DNA of 64,000 bases, taken from assembly GCF_910594005.1 (NCBI RefSeq), contig NC_057823.1, positions 58,712,015 to 58,776,014 of the forward strand, read 5' to 3'. How positions within the stretch are numbered: the first letter of the stretch is position 1; each line of letters starts with the position of its first letter. A program made the position numbers and the translations under genes. The notes below the pieces were generated by a model. The model saw nothing but the letters and a program-made list of their open reading frames with translations. It made no database searches and had not been told where the DNA came from. Below, piece by piece: positions 20,859-32,464 of this stretch. The stretch is from Cervus elaphus. Its lineage: Eukaryota > Chordata > Mammalia > Artiodactyla > Cervidae.

Positions 20859-21628
20859 AGTTGAACAAATATTTGTTATGTCATTACTCTGTGACAGGCC
20901 CTACTCAAGACACTGGGGATTCAGCAAAGAACTCAGGACTCAGGCTCCTCCCCCAAAGAGCTTCCACTCAGACTGGGGACTAGCATATCTCATTTCTGGG
21001 ACTCAGGACCAATTTCTTTGTGAGCAGTTGGCCAGGTTCATCTGACATTTACCTGTCTGTAGTGTGGGAGAACTAGTCCTGATGTTTCTGAATATCTCTG
21101 TTAGCAGACTGTTTAACCTTATTGATACTGTTCTCTGCTCCCCCCATTCTTGCCCTCCTCTGCAGGGAGAAGTGGGAAACTGAAGAGACAGAAAATAACC
21201 TCTGAAGCCTGGTGAGTGTGCGTCACATCGGTTGGTCACAGACTGTGGAGCTTGACTATGATATTTTGAAAAAATGATAAGAGGAAGAAACAGTCAAGTG
21301 GAGCGGAAGGTGTGTGTTCCTGGCAGCCACATGGGATCATGACACTGATGATGCCCCCCTGTGGGCCCCCTGTTGCATGAATCCAGCTTTTAGGTAGCCC
21401 TTTTCTTCATACATGCTGTGCTGAGATGGATGCCTCTTCTCCAGAGTAAACCAACTGCTGACCTGTATATAATGTAGCTGGACTCCTCAGAGTTTAAACC
21501 CAGTTTAAATGGTTTTCTAAATTGTGAACAGTGTGAGAAGAGCTGCTTCTTTTCGAATGAAGGATGAAAGGTTTGATACTAACAGGGAACGGAGGTTGTG
21601 TTCTAGGATTGAGATTAGTTAGGAGCTA
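20859..21628. other. Intergenic, no gene seen
   Basis: Contains L2/MIR-like traces (about 20860-20960, gtcattactctgtgacagg) and otherwise unassigned DNA. Confidence 0.4.
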
Positions 21629-21638
21629 GGTGATGCTT

Positions 21639-21855
21639 CCCTGGTGGCTCAGATGTTAAAGAATCTGCCTGCAATGCAGGAGACCCAGGTTCGATCCTTT
21701 GGTTGAGAAGATTCCTTGGAGAAGGGAATGGCTACCCACTTCAGTATTCTTGCATGGAGAAATCTATCGCTAGATAAGCCTGGCAGGCTACAGTCCAGAG
21801 TTGCAAAGAGTCAGACATGATTCAGTGACTAACACTTTTACTTTTTGTTTTTTTG
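21639..21855 (+). mobile_element. Bov-tA SINE with target duplication
   Basis: The tRNA-Glu-like head (ccctggtggctcagatg, then the B-box ggttcgatcc) is fused to one Bov-A unit ending in a T-rich tail. A perfect 10-bp duplication GGTGATGCTT lies at 21629-21638 and 21856-21865. Confidence 0.95.
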
Positions 21856-22373
21856 GGTGATGCTTATGTTTTTCCCAAGAGTCAAAGCAAGATTTATTTT
21901 CTTTTTAATTTTTTAAGAAATAAAAGTTCAAAAAAAAAAAAAAGAAATAAAAGTTCCATAGTTCCAAGATTCAAATAGTTTAGCAAGACTTGGTTTGATA
22001 AAGAGCTGTCCCCCAAGTCTCCTCCCCAATGCCCTGATTCCCCAGGGCAATCACTTTCAACCCTTGAAACTGGTTCTTTTGTTATTTACTTCACTATCTT
22101 TAAATATCATGTCTATATTTTTCTCTTTTTATTGCTTAGTTCCCTGTAGTGAAATGAAGATTAAGCTGTCTCTCATTCCCTACTCTAATTCCCATTCCCC
22201 TACCATTCCAATATAGTTAAATCTCAAATTTGAGTAGATCAAAATTCATTTGTTTTACTCTCAAAATCCTTTGCTGCTGAGCCATGTGAGATACTATAGT
22301 TACTTTTCCTTTCCTAACTTTGGGGGGATGTTAATAATCATTCCTTTTTAAAATTTTGTTTTCTATGTTTATT

Positions 22374-23430
22374 ATTCAGTTCAATTCAGTTCAGTAGCTC
22401 AGTTGTGTCCAACTCTTTGCGACTCCATGGACTGCAACACGCCAGGCCTCCCTGTCCATCACCAACTCACAGAGTTTACTCAAACTCATGTCCATTGAGT
22501 CAGTGATGCCATCCAACCTTCTCATCCTCTATCATCCCCTTCTTCTCCTGCCTTCAATCTTTCCCAGCATCAAGATTTTTTCAAATGAGTCAGCTCTTCG
22601 AATCAGGTGGCCAAAGTATTGGAGTTTCAGCTTCAGCATCAGTCCTTCCAGTAAACATTCAGGACTGATTTCCTTTAGGATGGACTGGTTTGATCTCCTT
22701 GCAGTCCAAGGAACTCTCAAGAGTCTTCTCCAACACCATAGTTCGAAAGCATTAATTCTTCTGCGCTCAGCTTTCTTTATAGTCCAACTCTCAAATCCAT
22801 GACTACTGGAAAAGCCATAGCCTTGACTAGATGGACCTTTGTTGACAAAGTAATGTCTCTGCTTTTCAATATGCTGTCTATGTTGGTCATAACTTTTCTT
22901 CCAAGGAGTGAGCGTCTTTTTATTTCATGGCTGCAGTCACCATCTGCAGTGATTTTGAGCTCCCCCCCCCCCAAAAAAGTCTGCCACTGTTTCCACTGTT
23001 TCTCTCTCCATCTATTTGCCATGAAGTGATGGGACTGGATGCCATGATCTTTGTTTTCTGAATGTTGAGCCAGCTTTTTCACTCTCCTCTTTCACTTTCA
23101 TCAAGAGGCTCTTTAGTTCTTCTTCACTTTCTGCCATAAGGGTGGTGTCATCTGCATATCTGAGGTTATTGATATTTCTCCCGGCAATCTTGATTTCAGC
23201 TTGTGCTTCCTCCAGCCCAGTGTTTCTCATGATGTACTCTGCATATAAGTTAAATAAGCAGGGTGACAGTATACAGCCTTGACGTACTCCTTTTCCTATT
23301 TGGAACCAGTCTGTTGTTCCATGTCCAGTTCTAACTGTTGCTTCCTGGCCTGCATACAGATTTCTCAAGAGGCAGGTCAGGTGGTCTGCTATTCCCATTT
23401 CTTTCAGAAATGCACCCCAAATGCTCCCCA
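22374..23430 (-). mobile_element. BovB LINE fragment spanning the RT catalytic region, frameshifted
   Basis: Minus strand. The 5'-most part (23012-23431) keeps a 139-codon frame with GKGVRQGCILSP and the RT catalytic NLRYADDTT motif. Downstream the frame is broken into pieces at 22777-23082 and 22532-22720 by indels, including a C-run at 22963-22973. The 3' terminal TTCAG-type repeat lies at 22376-22396. Confidence 0.92.
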
Positions 23431-23599
23431 TTTATACAAACCTCTGTTCAAAACTTTCAAATACCTAAAGTGTTTTATCAGTGTATTCTCCTCAAAGAAA
23501 CCTCTCTTGGAGTCTTCTGACCTGCTTCAGGATGAGCTAGCTGTTCTCCAGGTCTGCTGACAGTTGTCATCCTGGGATCCCCTTTCACCATGATCTTCA
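23431..23599. other. Spacer between BovB copies
   Basis: Short non-BovB segment separating two BovB fragments in the same orientation, so they are independent or secondarily separated insertions. Confidence 0.5.
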
Positions 23600-24048
23600 G
23601 TTCAGTCACATGGTCGTGTCCGACTCTTTGCTACCCCGTGGACTGCAGCATTCCAGGCCTTCCTTTCCATCATACTCCCGAGCTTGCTCAAACTCACGTC
23701 CATCAAGTCAGTGATACCATCAAACTATCTCATCCTCTGTTCTCCCCTTCTCCTCCTGCCTTCAATCTTTCCCGGCATCATGGTCTTTTCTAAGGAGCCA
23801 GTTCTTTGCATCAGGTGGCCAAAGTATTGGAGCTTCAGCTTTAGCATCAGTCCTTCCAATGAATATTCAGGACTGATTTCCTTTAGGATTGACTGGTTTT
23901 ATCTTCCTGCAGTCCAAGGGACTCTCAAGAGTCTTCTCCAACAGCACAATTCAAAAGCATCAATTCTTCAACACTCAGCTTTCTTTATAGTCCAACTCTC
24001 ACATCCATATATGACTACTGGAAAAACCATAGCTTTGACTAGATGGAC
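23600..24048 (-). mobile_element. BovB LINE 3' fragment
   Basis: Third minus-strand BovB piece in 4 kb. It matches the 3' parts of the copies at 20069 and 22374 (agtattggagcttcagc and ggaccatag-type blocks) and ends abruptly at gactagatggactt, where the other copies continue. Confidence 0.9.
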
Positions 24049-24099
24049 TTGTATAGAATTCTCTGTTTCCCAGAAGTCTCTATCTTCTCTTTAGGTTTA

Positions 24100-25020
24100 T
24101 GCTCCATTTAGGTGGTACATGTTCTCTGAGAAAAAGTGCAATGGAGACAGAATTTTTGAAAGCCATCAAATCAAAAACTGTCTTTATTTTGTTCTTACAC
24201 TTGAATGGTTATCTGACCAGATGCAGAATTCTTGGTTAGAATTAACTTTCCCTAACCATTTTAGAGAGATTACTCCACTGCCTTCTAGCACTAGGTGTTA
24301 CTATAGAAAAGTTCAAGACCATTCACATTCTTGATTTTTGTAAGAAACCTATTTTATCTCACTGGAAACTTACATAGAGCATATTCATTTTGTTTATTCT
24401 GCTGAGCAATTTTCAATCTTGATATTCACAATTTTTATTCTGGGAGATTCTCTTGCATTACTTCTTTGAAGTTTTCTTTTTTTTTTTTTTTCATATTTCT
24501 GAATGCCTATTGTTTTGATATTGAACCATCTGAATTGGTTCCCTGATTTATCATTTCTCTCCTGTTTTTCTCTTTGTCTTTTTGTCCTTTTGTGTGATGT
24601 TTTCTTAAATTTTTTATTTCAACCCTTCTATTGAGTTTTAAATTTATCCTATCATTAAAAATGAATCTAATAGGTGTTTTTCCTTTACACTAAGGAAAAA
24701 ATCTTTTTTAAAAAATTTTATGGATGCTATCTTTTTAGTTGGAGCTCTGAGTTCTATTCAGTTATATCTCTAATATTGCTAATAGTTTCTCTTTAATGTC
24801 TTCTTCCCTCAAAGTCTATTTCCTCCAAAGTGCTTCTGTTTTCAGTTGAACTATCCTGGTTTCTGTGCTTTGTATTAGGTATTGTTAGGTTAATTGGGTA
24901 AAAAGTTGATTGGAAGCTGTGCACATCTGAGATGTCCTGTTCATTTTGGTTTCTATCTATAGTAACATGGCTGGGCTGTTTCCTTGGGATCTTGGGATTG
25001 TCTAAGGGCAGATTTCTTTC
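24100..25020 (-). mobile_element. Ancient L1M ORF2/3' region, heavily decayed
   Basis: Contains antisense old-L1 landmarks: agaattcttggttagaatt, ctgccttctagcac, ttctgggagattctcttgc and ttctattgagttttaaattt. No open frame survives. The limits are approximate. Confidence 0.5.
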
Positions 25021-25377
25021 TTTCATTTTGGACTGGCTGATATTCTCAGTTTCCTGTCTGGAGGATACACGTCTGGCAGCTGATGTTCAAGGTGCTCAGT
25101 GAGGGAACGGGAATAGGGTTTTTAACATTTAGAATGTAAAATTGTACTTAATTTCTCTGTTTTCAGTCCAACCCTTAACTATGGCTGGTATCTCAAATAC
25201 AATGACTTAAAAAAACAAACATTTTTCCTAGTGAATAAATAACCAGTATTCTTCCAGGTTCAGTGAGACAGTTGCCTACCTGTGCCAAGTGGGTAAGGTA
25301 AACTGAGTGTCTAAATGCTTCTTAAATAAACTCTCAACCAAGCCATCCACTTGCATCTTCGTCTTGATTCCAGAGAC

Positions 25378-25586
25378 GTGTGCTACTGGGAATCTTTCGC
25401 TGGAGCACACTCTCCGGCGGTGGAGCGAGGGCTCCGGTGTGCGCATGCTCAGCGGTGGAGGCGCGCCGGCGCCGGCTTCGTTGCTACCCGGAGTGTTGGC
25501 CCTCGGTTCCCCACTCAGGGATTGAACCCACGTCCCTTACATTGCAAGGCAGATTCTTAACCACTGGACCACCAGGCAAGTCCCCA
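25378..25586 (-). mobile_element. CHR-type SINE with CpG-rich body
   Basis: The tRNA-like head is at 25500-25586 (gattgaacccacgtccc, accaccaggcaagtcccc). The 5' part (25395-25495) is the GC-rich CHR body (gtgcgcatgctcagcgg, gcgccggcgccggcttcgttgc) and stands out in base composition from its surroundings. Confidence 0.75.
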
Positions 25587-25789
25587 CTCATCATTTGAAG
25601 GTTAGGTTCTGAGAGAGAATGGAGCCGTGTGCTGTGTGCAGGCTTCCGCTTTGACCGGAAGCCTCCAGTACCGGGATTCGGAACTAAGGTCTCAGAGCTA
25701 GGTTTTGGTGAAGAGAGTCTTGTACCTCCTGAAACTGCACTATATGCAAAATTATGTGTTTTTATGTGTATATTTCCACCCTTGTTGCT

Positions 25790-26004
25790 GCTGCAGCTGT
25801 TGTTTAGTCGCTAAATCGTGTCCGACTCTTTGCCACCCCATGGACTGTGGCCGGCCAGGTTCCTCTGTCCGTGGGGATTCTCCAGGCAAAAATAATGAAT
25901 TGAGCTGTCATTTCCTACTACAGGAGATCCTCCCAACCCAGGGATCGACCCGAGGCTCCTGCGTTGGCAGGCAGATTCTTTACCACTGAGCCACCAGGGA
26001 AGAC
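25790..26004 (-). mobile_element. Bov-tA SINE
   Basis: Antisense: a Bov-A unit (gtttagtcgctaaatcgtg through ccaggcaaaaataatg) followed by the tRNA-like head ending in accactgagccaccagggaag. Confidence 0.9.
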
Positions 26005-26021
26005 CACTGAGTCTATATGTG

Positions 26022-26143
26022 AAGTGAAGTGAAGTCGCTCAGTCGTGTCCGACTCTTTGCGACCCAATGGACTGTAGCCCACCAGGCTCCTCTGTCCATG
26101 GGATTCTCCAGGCAAGAATACTGGAGTGGGTTGCCGTTTCCTT
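26022..26143 (-). mobile_element. Bov-A monomer
   Basis: Single antisense Bov-A unit preceded by a GTGAA repeat (gtgaagtgaagtgaagtcgc); no tRNA-like head. It lies 18 bp from the preceding Bov-tA. Confidence 0.85.
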
Positions 26144-26686
26144 GCTTTTATCAAATTCTCAAGGTGATCTGTGACCTCAAAATCTAAGTATTATTTCTCT
26201 AGAAGCCAAGAATATGTTACATTGGGTAAAAAAAATGGCATAGGCTTGAAGATATTCATATTCAGGAGAATATTAAACTAACCCAAAACTTGTCAATGTT
26301 GCTCGTAGATGAAGTTTCCCCGGACTGGGCATTTCTTGAAAACCGGTTCATTCCTGTTCCTTACGCCATTGGTCCTAGGTCTCTAAAGAACCACTGCACT
26401 ATCCCCAAGGAGGGAGCACCCACGTGTTTGAAATCATAGGTGGAAAGTAACTGATGAAACCTTTAAAATGATCCTTTCAGAGTAACAGACTCAAATGCCA
26501 GAAGGCCATGGAGATGAGAACAATGAACCCCACACAAGGTGGCAGAGAATGCGGAAACTGTGGTGAACTGGAGGGCAGGTTCAGCACTAAAGGGGACAGA
26601 AGTTATTCAGCATCAGCCAGTGACTGCCATGTGGGAAACTGAGCCCCATGTGATGTGAGCAAATCTGATTTTCCAAGAGAAGCTGC
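26144..26686. other. Intergenic, no gene seen
   Basis: Unique-looking DNA; no exon or repeat assignment. Confidence 0.45.
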
Positions 26687-26695
26687 AATGCTAGA

Positions 26696-26973
26696 CTTTT
26701 TTTGAAATTGTTTTTGTGCTGGGTCTTTGTTGCTGCATGGGCTTTGTCTAGTTTCAGGAAGCGGGGGCTACTCTATCTGTGGTACAAGGGCTTCTCATTG
26801 TGGTGGCTTCTCTTACTGCAGGGCACAAGCTCTACACAAAGGACCCAGTAGTTGCTGTGTGCAAGGTTAGTTGTCTGGCTGCATGTGCCATCTTCCCGGA
26901 CCAGGGATCGAACCCCTGTCCCCTGCATTGGCAGGTGGATTTTTAACCCTTGGACCACCAGGGAAGTCCTTGG
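26696..26973 (-). mobile_element. Long CHR-1-type SINE with target duplication
   Basis: Near full-length antisense CHR: the ggtctttgttgctgcatgg, gcgggggctactct, gggcttctcattgtggtgg and gatcgaacccctgtccc blocks in order. A 9-bp duplication AATGCTAGA lies at 26687-26695 and 26974-26982. Confidence 0.9.
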
Positions 26974-27475
26974 AATGCTAGATTTCTAAAATGTGATGTC
27001 TCCTTATTGCTCCTTCCTTAAAGTAAAGGTGAAAAAAAAAATCAAGTAAACCAAACACACATACAACCATATTTAGCCCACAGAGCACCAGTTTGTGATA
27101 TCTGATCTACTACAATCTTCTTTTGCATGTTAGGATCCAGTTGCCCAGAATGATGAAGCTCCCATGTCACTCTTACCCAGGAGAATGTTCTAGACTGGTC
27201 CTTGGATCCCTGTGGGCAGCCCTGCGTCTTTTGAATGTAGACCAAAGGGTGGGAGCTGATGGCATTGGAGTGTGTGTATGTGTGTGAGAGAGGTAGAGAT
27301 GAGAGGAGAGAGGAAAGAACTCTGGTGAGGCATTAAGATGACCGGAGAGTGTTGACTTTAACCCCCATAAGTATACTTCTCAGAGTTTGCTGGGAGAGTT
27401 ATATAAAATTGGGTGGGAGTGGGGATTGCGAAGGAGGCAACAGTGACTAATTTTTTAAAAACTTCTTGAAAGGTC

Positions 27476-27645
27476 CAGTGCTGGCCAATAAAATTTTCTG
27501 TGATTATTGGAAATGTTCTGTATCTGTACTGTCCAATGTGCCATTAGCCACATGTGGTTACTGAATACTTGGAATGTGGCTAATTTGACTGAAGGGCTAA
27601 ATTTAAAGTTAGTCTAACTATGGCTAGTGAACTAGGCAATGGGAG
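27476..27645 (+). mobile_element. MER5A-type hAT DNA transposon
   Basis: Sense MER5A: cagtgctggccaataaaatt, the inner repeat gtactgtccaatgtg, and ccacatgtggttactgaatac. Non-autonomous, mammal-wide. Confidence 0.8.
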
Positions 27646-28877
27646 ATAGACCAATATATCCTAAAGTGTGTTATGTTTTCCTTTGTGGGTGACATGTAGA
27701 TAATTAAGACTGAAAAACATGTCTGCATTTGTAGAGACACTTATTCTCGACACACACACACCCCCTCCAAGCCCATGATTTCATGGATACTATTGCCTGA
27801 CTGAGATCAAGTTTAAAAAGGAAGTTAATTAAAGAAAAATGTTAGTAAAATTTTTTAGTAAATATGTTTAATAAATAGTATATGGTATATACAAAGGACA
27901 AATTTCATAAAGGTCATGCAAATGACTGAAATGTGAATAACAAGGAACTATATGGATTTTTATCAAGTTTTGGTCTTACATACCACTGATAATTCATAAA
28001 ATATGATTTCAATATAAAAAATATCACATCAGAAAGTAAAATGAGTTTGGGAAATTTTCAAGCAGGTTTGTTGTTGTTTCTGTTTTAACTTAACTGTTTT
28101 AACTGTTGTTTCTGTTTTAACTTAAGAAAAAGCAGAGCTTTTTGAAGTCCTTTATAAGTTGAGAATGTAGATGAATCTCTAGGACAGGAATCTAGAATAG
28201 AGCATTTCTAAAAGGTATTTGGTCAAGGAATGATGCTTCTTTTTTCCCCCCCACCCCTTAAAACTGTCACCATTGTTTTGAGGGATGCTAGTTTTCTTTA
28301 TAACCCAGTTTGGGAAACAGCATGGCAACATAGTAATACCATGTATCTTAGCCTCTGTGCAGTCTTTGTTGCAACTACTTAACTCTGCCATTGTAATGCA
28401 GAGGCAGCCATAGGTAAAATAGAAACAAATGGCAGTGTTTCTGCAACACCCTACTTATAAAAGCAAGCAGTGGGCTGGATTTTGCCTGCAGGTCATTGTT
28501 TGCTGACCCTCGGTCTAAGATTTCTTCCAGGGTCTCCTGGACTTTTTCTGGGTCTTTTTAAATACAGATCTTTCCCAATATTAGGCAATTCTTAGATCTT
28601 CTAGAGGCTTCCTGAATGGTTTGCTTGCTATGCTTTGAATCATATACACATCCTTGAGTGATCTTAAGGAGACATCTTGGTCTTGGAAAATCCTGAAGTG
28701 TTTTCACTTTTAAAAAGTTCTGCGGCTCACAGAGCATACCCCCAGCAAAGCTTGCATCTTCTGCTTTTTAAAAGTCCCTTCAAACAGAGACTAGCTTGTT
28801 CATCTAGAAGAGAAGTGGGACAGAATCTTATCAAACAAAACTTTGGGTTGAATGAGAAATTCTATGTTGTTGTCAAC
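27646..28877. other. Intergenic, AT-rich
   Basis: No gene. It includes a 32-bp-period local duplication at about 28072-28124, where TGTTGTTTCTGTTTTAACT occurs twice, and a CA/C-rich microsatellite at 27750-27767. Confidence 0.5.
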
Positions 28878-29855
28878 TTAAAAAAAAAAAAAGCACAATG
28901 TGAGAGCTGAGAGTTAAGTTTTATTTGGGGCAGTATGAGGACTGCAGCCCTGGAGATGGCACCTCAGATAGCTCTGTGAGACTGCTCCAAAGAGGCAGGG
29001 GGCAAAGACAGTATATGTGTGATTTTGGTGAAGGGGGTGTATATGCAATCAAGAACATATTTTTTTGTAGAAGGTTTCTGTTAGTCTCATGAAGCTCCTG
29101 CTAGTTACAAGAACCAGTCATCACTATGAAGGATTTTAGTGCTGTTCTGTATAAGAGGAAATACAAGAATTGGGCTCATAAAATCAGCTCCTGAGAATAT
29201 CTAACTGTCTAAAGACCTATCCTGCCAGTTTCCTGGAGCACAGAGTGCCTCATTTCTGCTCTCCACCCTGAACTCCTTCAGGGGATGTTGGAGGTCAGCA
29301 CCTGCAGCAGCACATAATTTAATCCTTGTAGAGATAGATGGCAAGCACCCATGGCTAGTGCCAATTTGTGGTTGACCCTGTCAACTGAAAAAAAAAAAAA
29401 AAGCACAATGTGTGAGTTAAGTTTTATTTGGGGCAAAATGAGGATGATAGCCTGGGAGACAGCATTTCAGATAGCTCTGAGAAACTGCTCCAAAGGGGGA
29501 AGGTCAGATTTTGGTGAAGGGGGAGTACATGCAATTAAGCACATATTTTTTTGTACGTTTCTGCTAGTCTCGTGAAGGTTATCACTGGTCACCAGGAGCA
29601 TATGTTGCCGTGAAGGATTTTACTGCTTTTCTAGGTATGAGGAGACATAAGAATTGGGCTCATAAAATCTTTTCCTGAAAATATCTAAGTATCTAAAGAC
29701 CTGTTCTGCCAGTTGTTTTTTTTCCCCCCGGAGCACAGAGTGCCTCATTCCTGGTCTCCACCCTAAACTTAGAGGGGATGTTGATGGTCAGCTGTAGTGA
29801 CTCATAATTTGATCCTCATGAAGGTAGACGGCAAGTGCCAATTTGCAGGTGACAT
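28878..29855 (-). repeat. Two direct copies of a ~0.5-kb LTR-like repeat
   Basis: Copy 1 (about 28878-29387) and copy 2 (about 29388-29855) are head-to-tail. Each begins with an A-run and GCACAATGTG, then AGTTTTATTTGGGGC, cagatagctctgag, ctgctccaaag and ggcaagtgccaattt-type ends. On the minus strand each has AATAAAACTTAACTC near its end, resembling an LTR polyadenylation signal. I think it is a ruminant LTR-like element, but the family name is not certain. Confidence 0.6.
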
Positions 29856-30304
29856 AGCTCAGGGAATCCATCTTTTTGGAGAGATGAAGGATCATGCCAA
29901 GTTTTACAAAAATCCTTTCCTAACCTCTGAGAGACTCAGCCTGGAGCAGAGCCATTGAAACTTCTGCGCCTCATTGTCACGTGCGGAGCTGTCGCTTTGA
30001 CAACACTGAACCCTGCCGAAACCTGTCCTGACCCAGTGTGGAGGGAGGATGGGCTGACTCTGGGGCAGTTGGTTTTCCAGCTTCAGGATGCCAGAGAGTG
30101 GAGGAGGACATTCTCTGGAGGATTGATGACTCAGTCAGAAGTACCTGTTAAGAAATGTAGCCCCAGATCTTGGCCACTGTTAAACTGTAGGGAAGGTGGA
30201 AGAGGGGAGAGGATGCAGCAGGGAGAACAGTGCCTTAGGAGACACATTGTCAGTTTCTAGTTTAACCAACCATTAACCTGAATTTGACCTCATGGACAAC
30301 TTCA

Positions 30305-30500
30305 AAGTGGAGAGAGTGGAAAGATCACAGGCTTTGCAGTCTGAAAGATGTGGATATGAATGCCAGTTGTACCACTTCCTGGTTATGTGACCTTGGGCAG
30401 GACTCATAGCTTAGCCTTTCTGGACTTAGGTGGAAAATGAGAAAGATGATAATAGTAACTAACATTCACTGAGTCTCCACTATGTGCTGTGTGGTCACTC
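30305..30500 (+). mobile_element. MIR SINE
   Basis: Sense MIR: aggctttgcagtctgaaag, ttcctggttatgtgaccttgg and gataatagtaacta blocks. Confidence 0.75.
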
Positions 30501-30734
30501 AACTAGTACAGACAAGATGCTCACCCTGAATGAGCCTGTGTTTTAACTGGAGCATAGGAAGAGACGGGCGGCACGCAAATAATGTAGAGGCTTGCAAAGT
30601 GTGATATGCATACAATGGAAAATAACCACCAGGCTTGAAAGTGCCCACTTTTGTTGGGGTAAAAAGGGAAGGGCTCCTTGTATAACTGACATTTAAGCTG
30701 AGGATGACTTTATTGTGTCCTTACCATGAAACAG

Positions 30735-30905
30735 ATACCTACACTTAAATGCAGGACTTCACTGGAGGTAAGCACTGGCCTTATCATTTTTTTTTTTTGG
30801 CCTTATCATTTTATAAGTGAGAAAACTCTGGCACAGAGGGGTTAAATATCTTACCCAAGGGCATACAGCCTAGGAAAGGGCAAAGTAGGGACTTTGACGT
30901 GGACT
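30735..30905 (-). mobile_element. MIR SINE carrying a T-tract insertion
   Basis: Antisense MIR (ataagtgagaaaactctgg, acccaagggcatacagcc). Within it GGCCTTATCATTTT is duplicated at 30777-30790 and 30799-30812 around eight extra T residues, which looks like a target-site duplication around a bare poly(A) tail. Confidence 0.75.
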
Positions 30906-31970
30906 GTCTGACCCCAAATGCTCTGCTCCTTTTTTTTCGTTCTGCTTATCTCACAGAGTGTGCTGAAGCTCCAAAAAGAATACATGTGAACTGCTTGGCC
31001 TGCTTATTAAATAGCAGTCCTGTCCTAATACCACTTCTCCATGGTTAATCTTTTGGGATGACTTTCCTGGGGTCCTGAGGTTAAGCCACTAGGGAGCAGG
31101 CCCCTAGGCCTTGATCCTGGAGTTCTTCATTGAAATAAATCTAAGTGAAATGGAAGAGGTTCTATAGCTGGGACCCCACCCTTTTCGAGACTTCGGTCCA
31201 GCAAACAGGCAAGGGAAGAAGGGATCTGATCAGGGCAAGAAGACATTAATCCTTACTTAGACTCCAGGTGAGCTCAACAGAGTGTGTTGTTCAGGAACCA
31301 AAGGCCACTGACCAAAGGAATAGGTCTCTTAAAGCGGGTTTCGGAACTCTGCCCCGTCCCCCACCTCCCTTTCCTGTCTTGGCATGCTCGCTCATATTCT
31401 GCTCTGCCTCTCCTGAGAACTGGTGCCTCAGAGATGAAAGCCAAGAAAACGCAACGAGCCATCGGCGGCGCTCACTCAATTGATTTTTACACAAAATTTG
31501 CCTTCATGCACGAAGGATGGAAAAATGATCCCATAAATAATGGATAACAAAAACAAATGCAGGGAGGAAATCAATAGTCACACACTTGATACCGCAGGGA
31601 GATGGGAGGGGAAAATATGGAGCCCGGTCCGGCTAAATGGCACCCCAGGGAACCCCTTCCTGTTGGAGAGGGAGGGGCACATGTTCCCCTGGCAGACCCC
31701 AGGGGACAGTGAGCTGGGAGAGTTTGTCTGGGCTTCTCCCGGGTGTCAGAGTCAGTCTCAGGACAAAGGAACCATCTGTTCCTCAAGGATCACTCAGCTT
31801 TCCAGCCTACAGACCCAAGTTCCTGCCCTGGTTCTTCTGAGCCTCTGGAGCACCATCTTTCAGAGGTGCCTAAAGGTTTTCATGCTCTATCTGAGGTTTC
31901 TCCCTTTCTCTGTTCACAGCATGTTGCCTCCAGATCTGGTCACCTGCTCTTCTGCTACCAAAGCCTCCCG
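30906..31970. other. Intergenic with a possibly constrained stretch
   Basis: Repeat-free. The part at about 31440-31560 (CpG-containing, then caattgatttttacac and cataaataatgg) has the look of a conserved non-coding element. No splice-supported exon recognised. Confidence 0.4.
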
Positions 31971-31974
31971 AGGG

Positions 31975-32375
31975 GGTAGGGGCTTGAATCCTGGTTCTAG
32001 CATTTCCTCTGCCTGTGTGACTTTTGGTAAGTCATGCATCCTCTCTGAACTTTAGGTTCTTCATCTGTAAAATGGGGCTGGTAAAATCCTTTATGGTGGT
32101 GTGTGTGTGTGTGCTCAGTCGCTAAGCCGTGTCTGTCTCTTTGTGACCCCATGGACTGTAGCCCTCCAGGCTCTGTCCATGAGATTCTCTAGGCAAGAAT
32201 ACTGGAGTGGGTTGCCATTCCCTCCTCCAGGGGATCTTCCTGACCCAGGGATCAAACCCACTTCTCTTGTGTCTCCTGCACTGGCGGGCAGATTCTTTAT
32301 CACTGCGCCATGCTGGTAGGAAGGATGAAATGATTCACTGTGTATAAAGTGCCTGGCGTATAGTAAATGCACAAA
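31975..32375 (+). mobile_element. MIR SINE split by a Bov-tA
   Basis: The MIR 5' part (31975-32097, cttttggtaagtcatgc and tctgtaaaatggggctgg) resumes at 32322-32375 (gatgaaatgattcactg and gtgcctggcgtatagtaaatgc). The Bov-tA at 32098-32320 interrupts it. Confidence 0.85.
32098..32320 (-). mobile_element. Bov-tA SINE inserted in a MIR
   Basis: Antisense Bov-A unit after a (GT)n tract at 32098-32112, then the tRNA-like head ending tctttatcactgcgcc. A clear target duplication is obscured by the GT tract. Confidence 0.9.
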
Positions 32376-32464
32376 ATAGGACAGGTAAAATCACATTCAC
32401 CTGAGCCCTTCCTCTAAGCTCACCGACTTCACTGCTTCATGTGTGCATAGGTCAGTAGCCCCGA

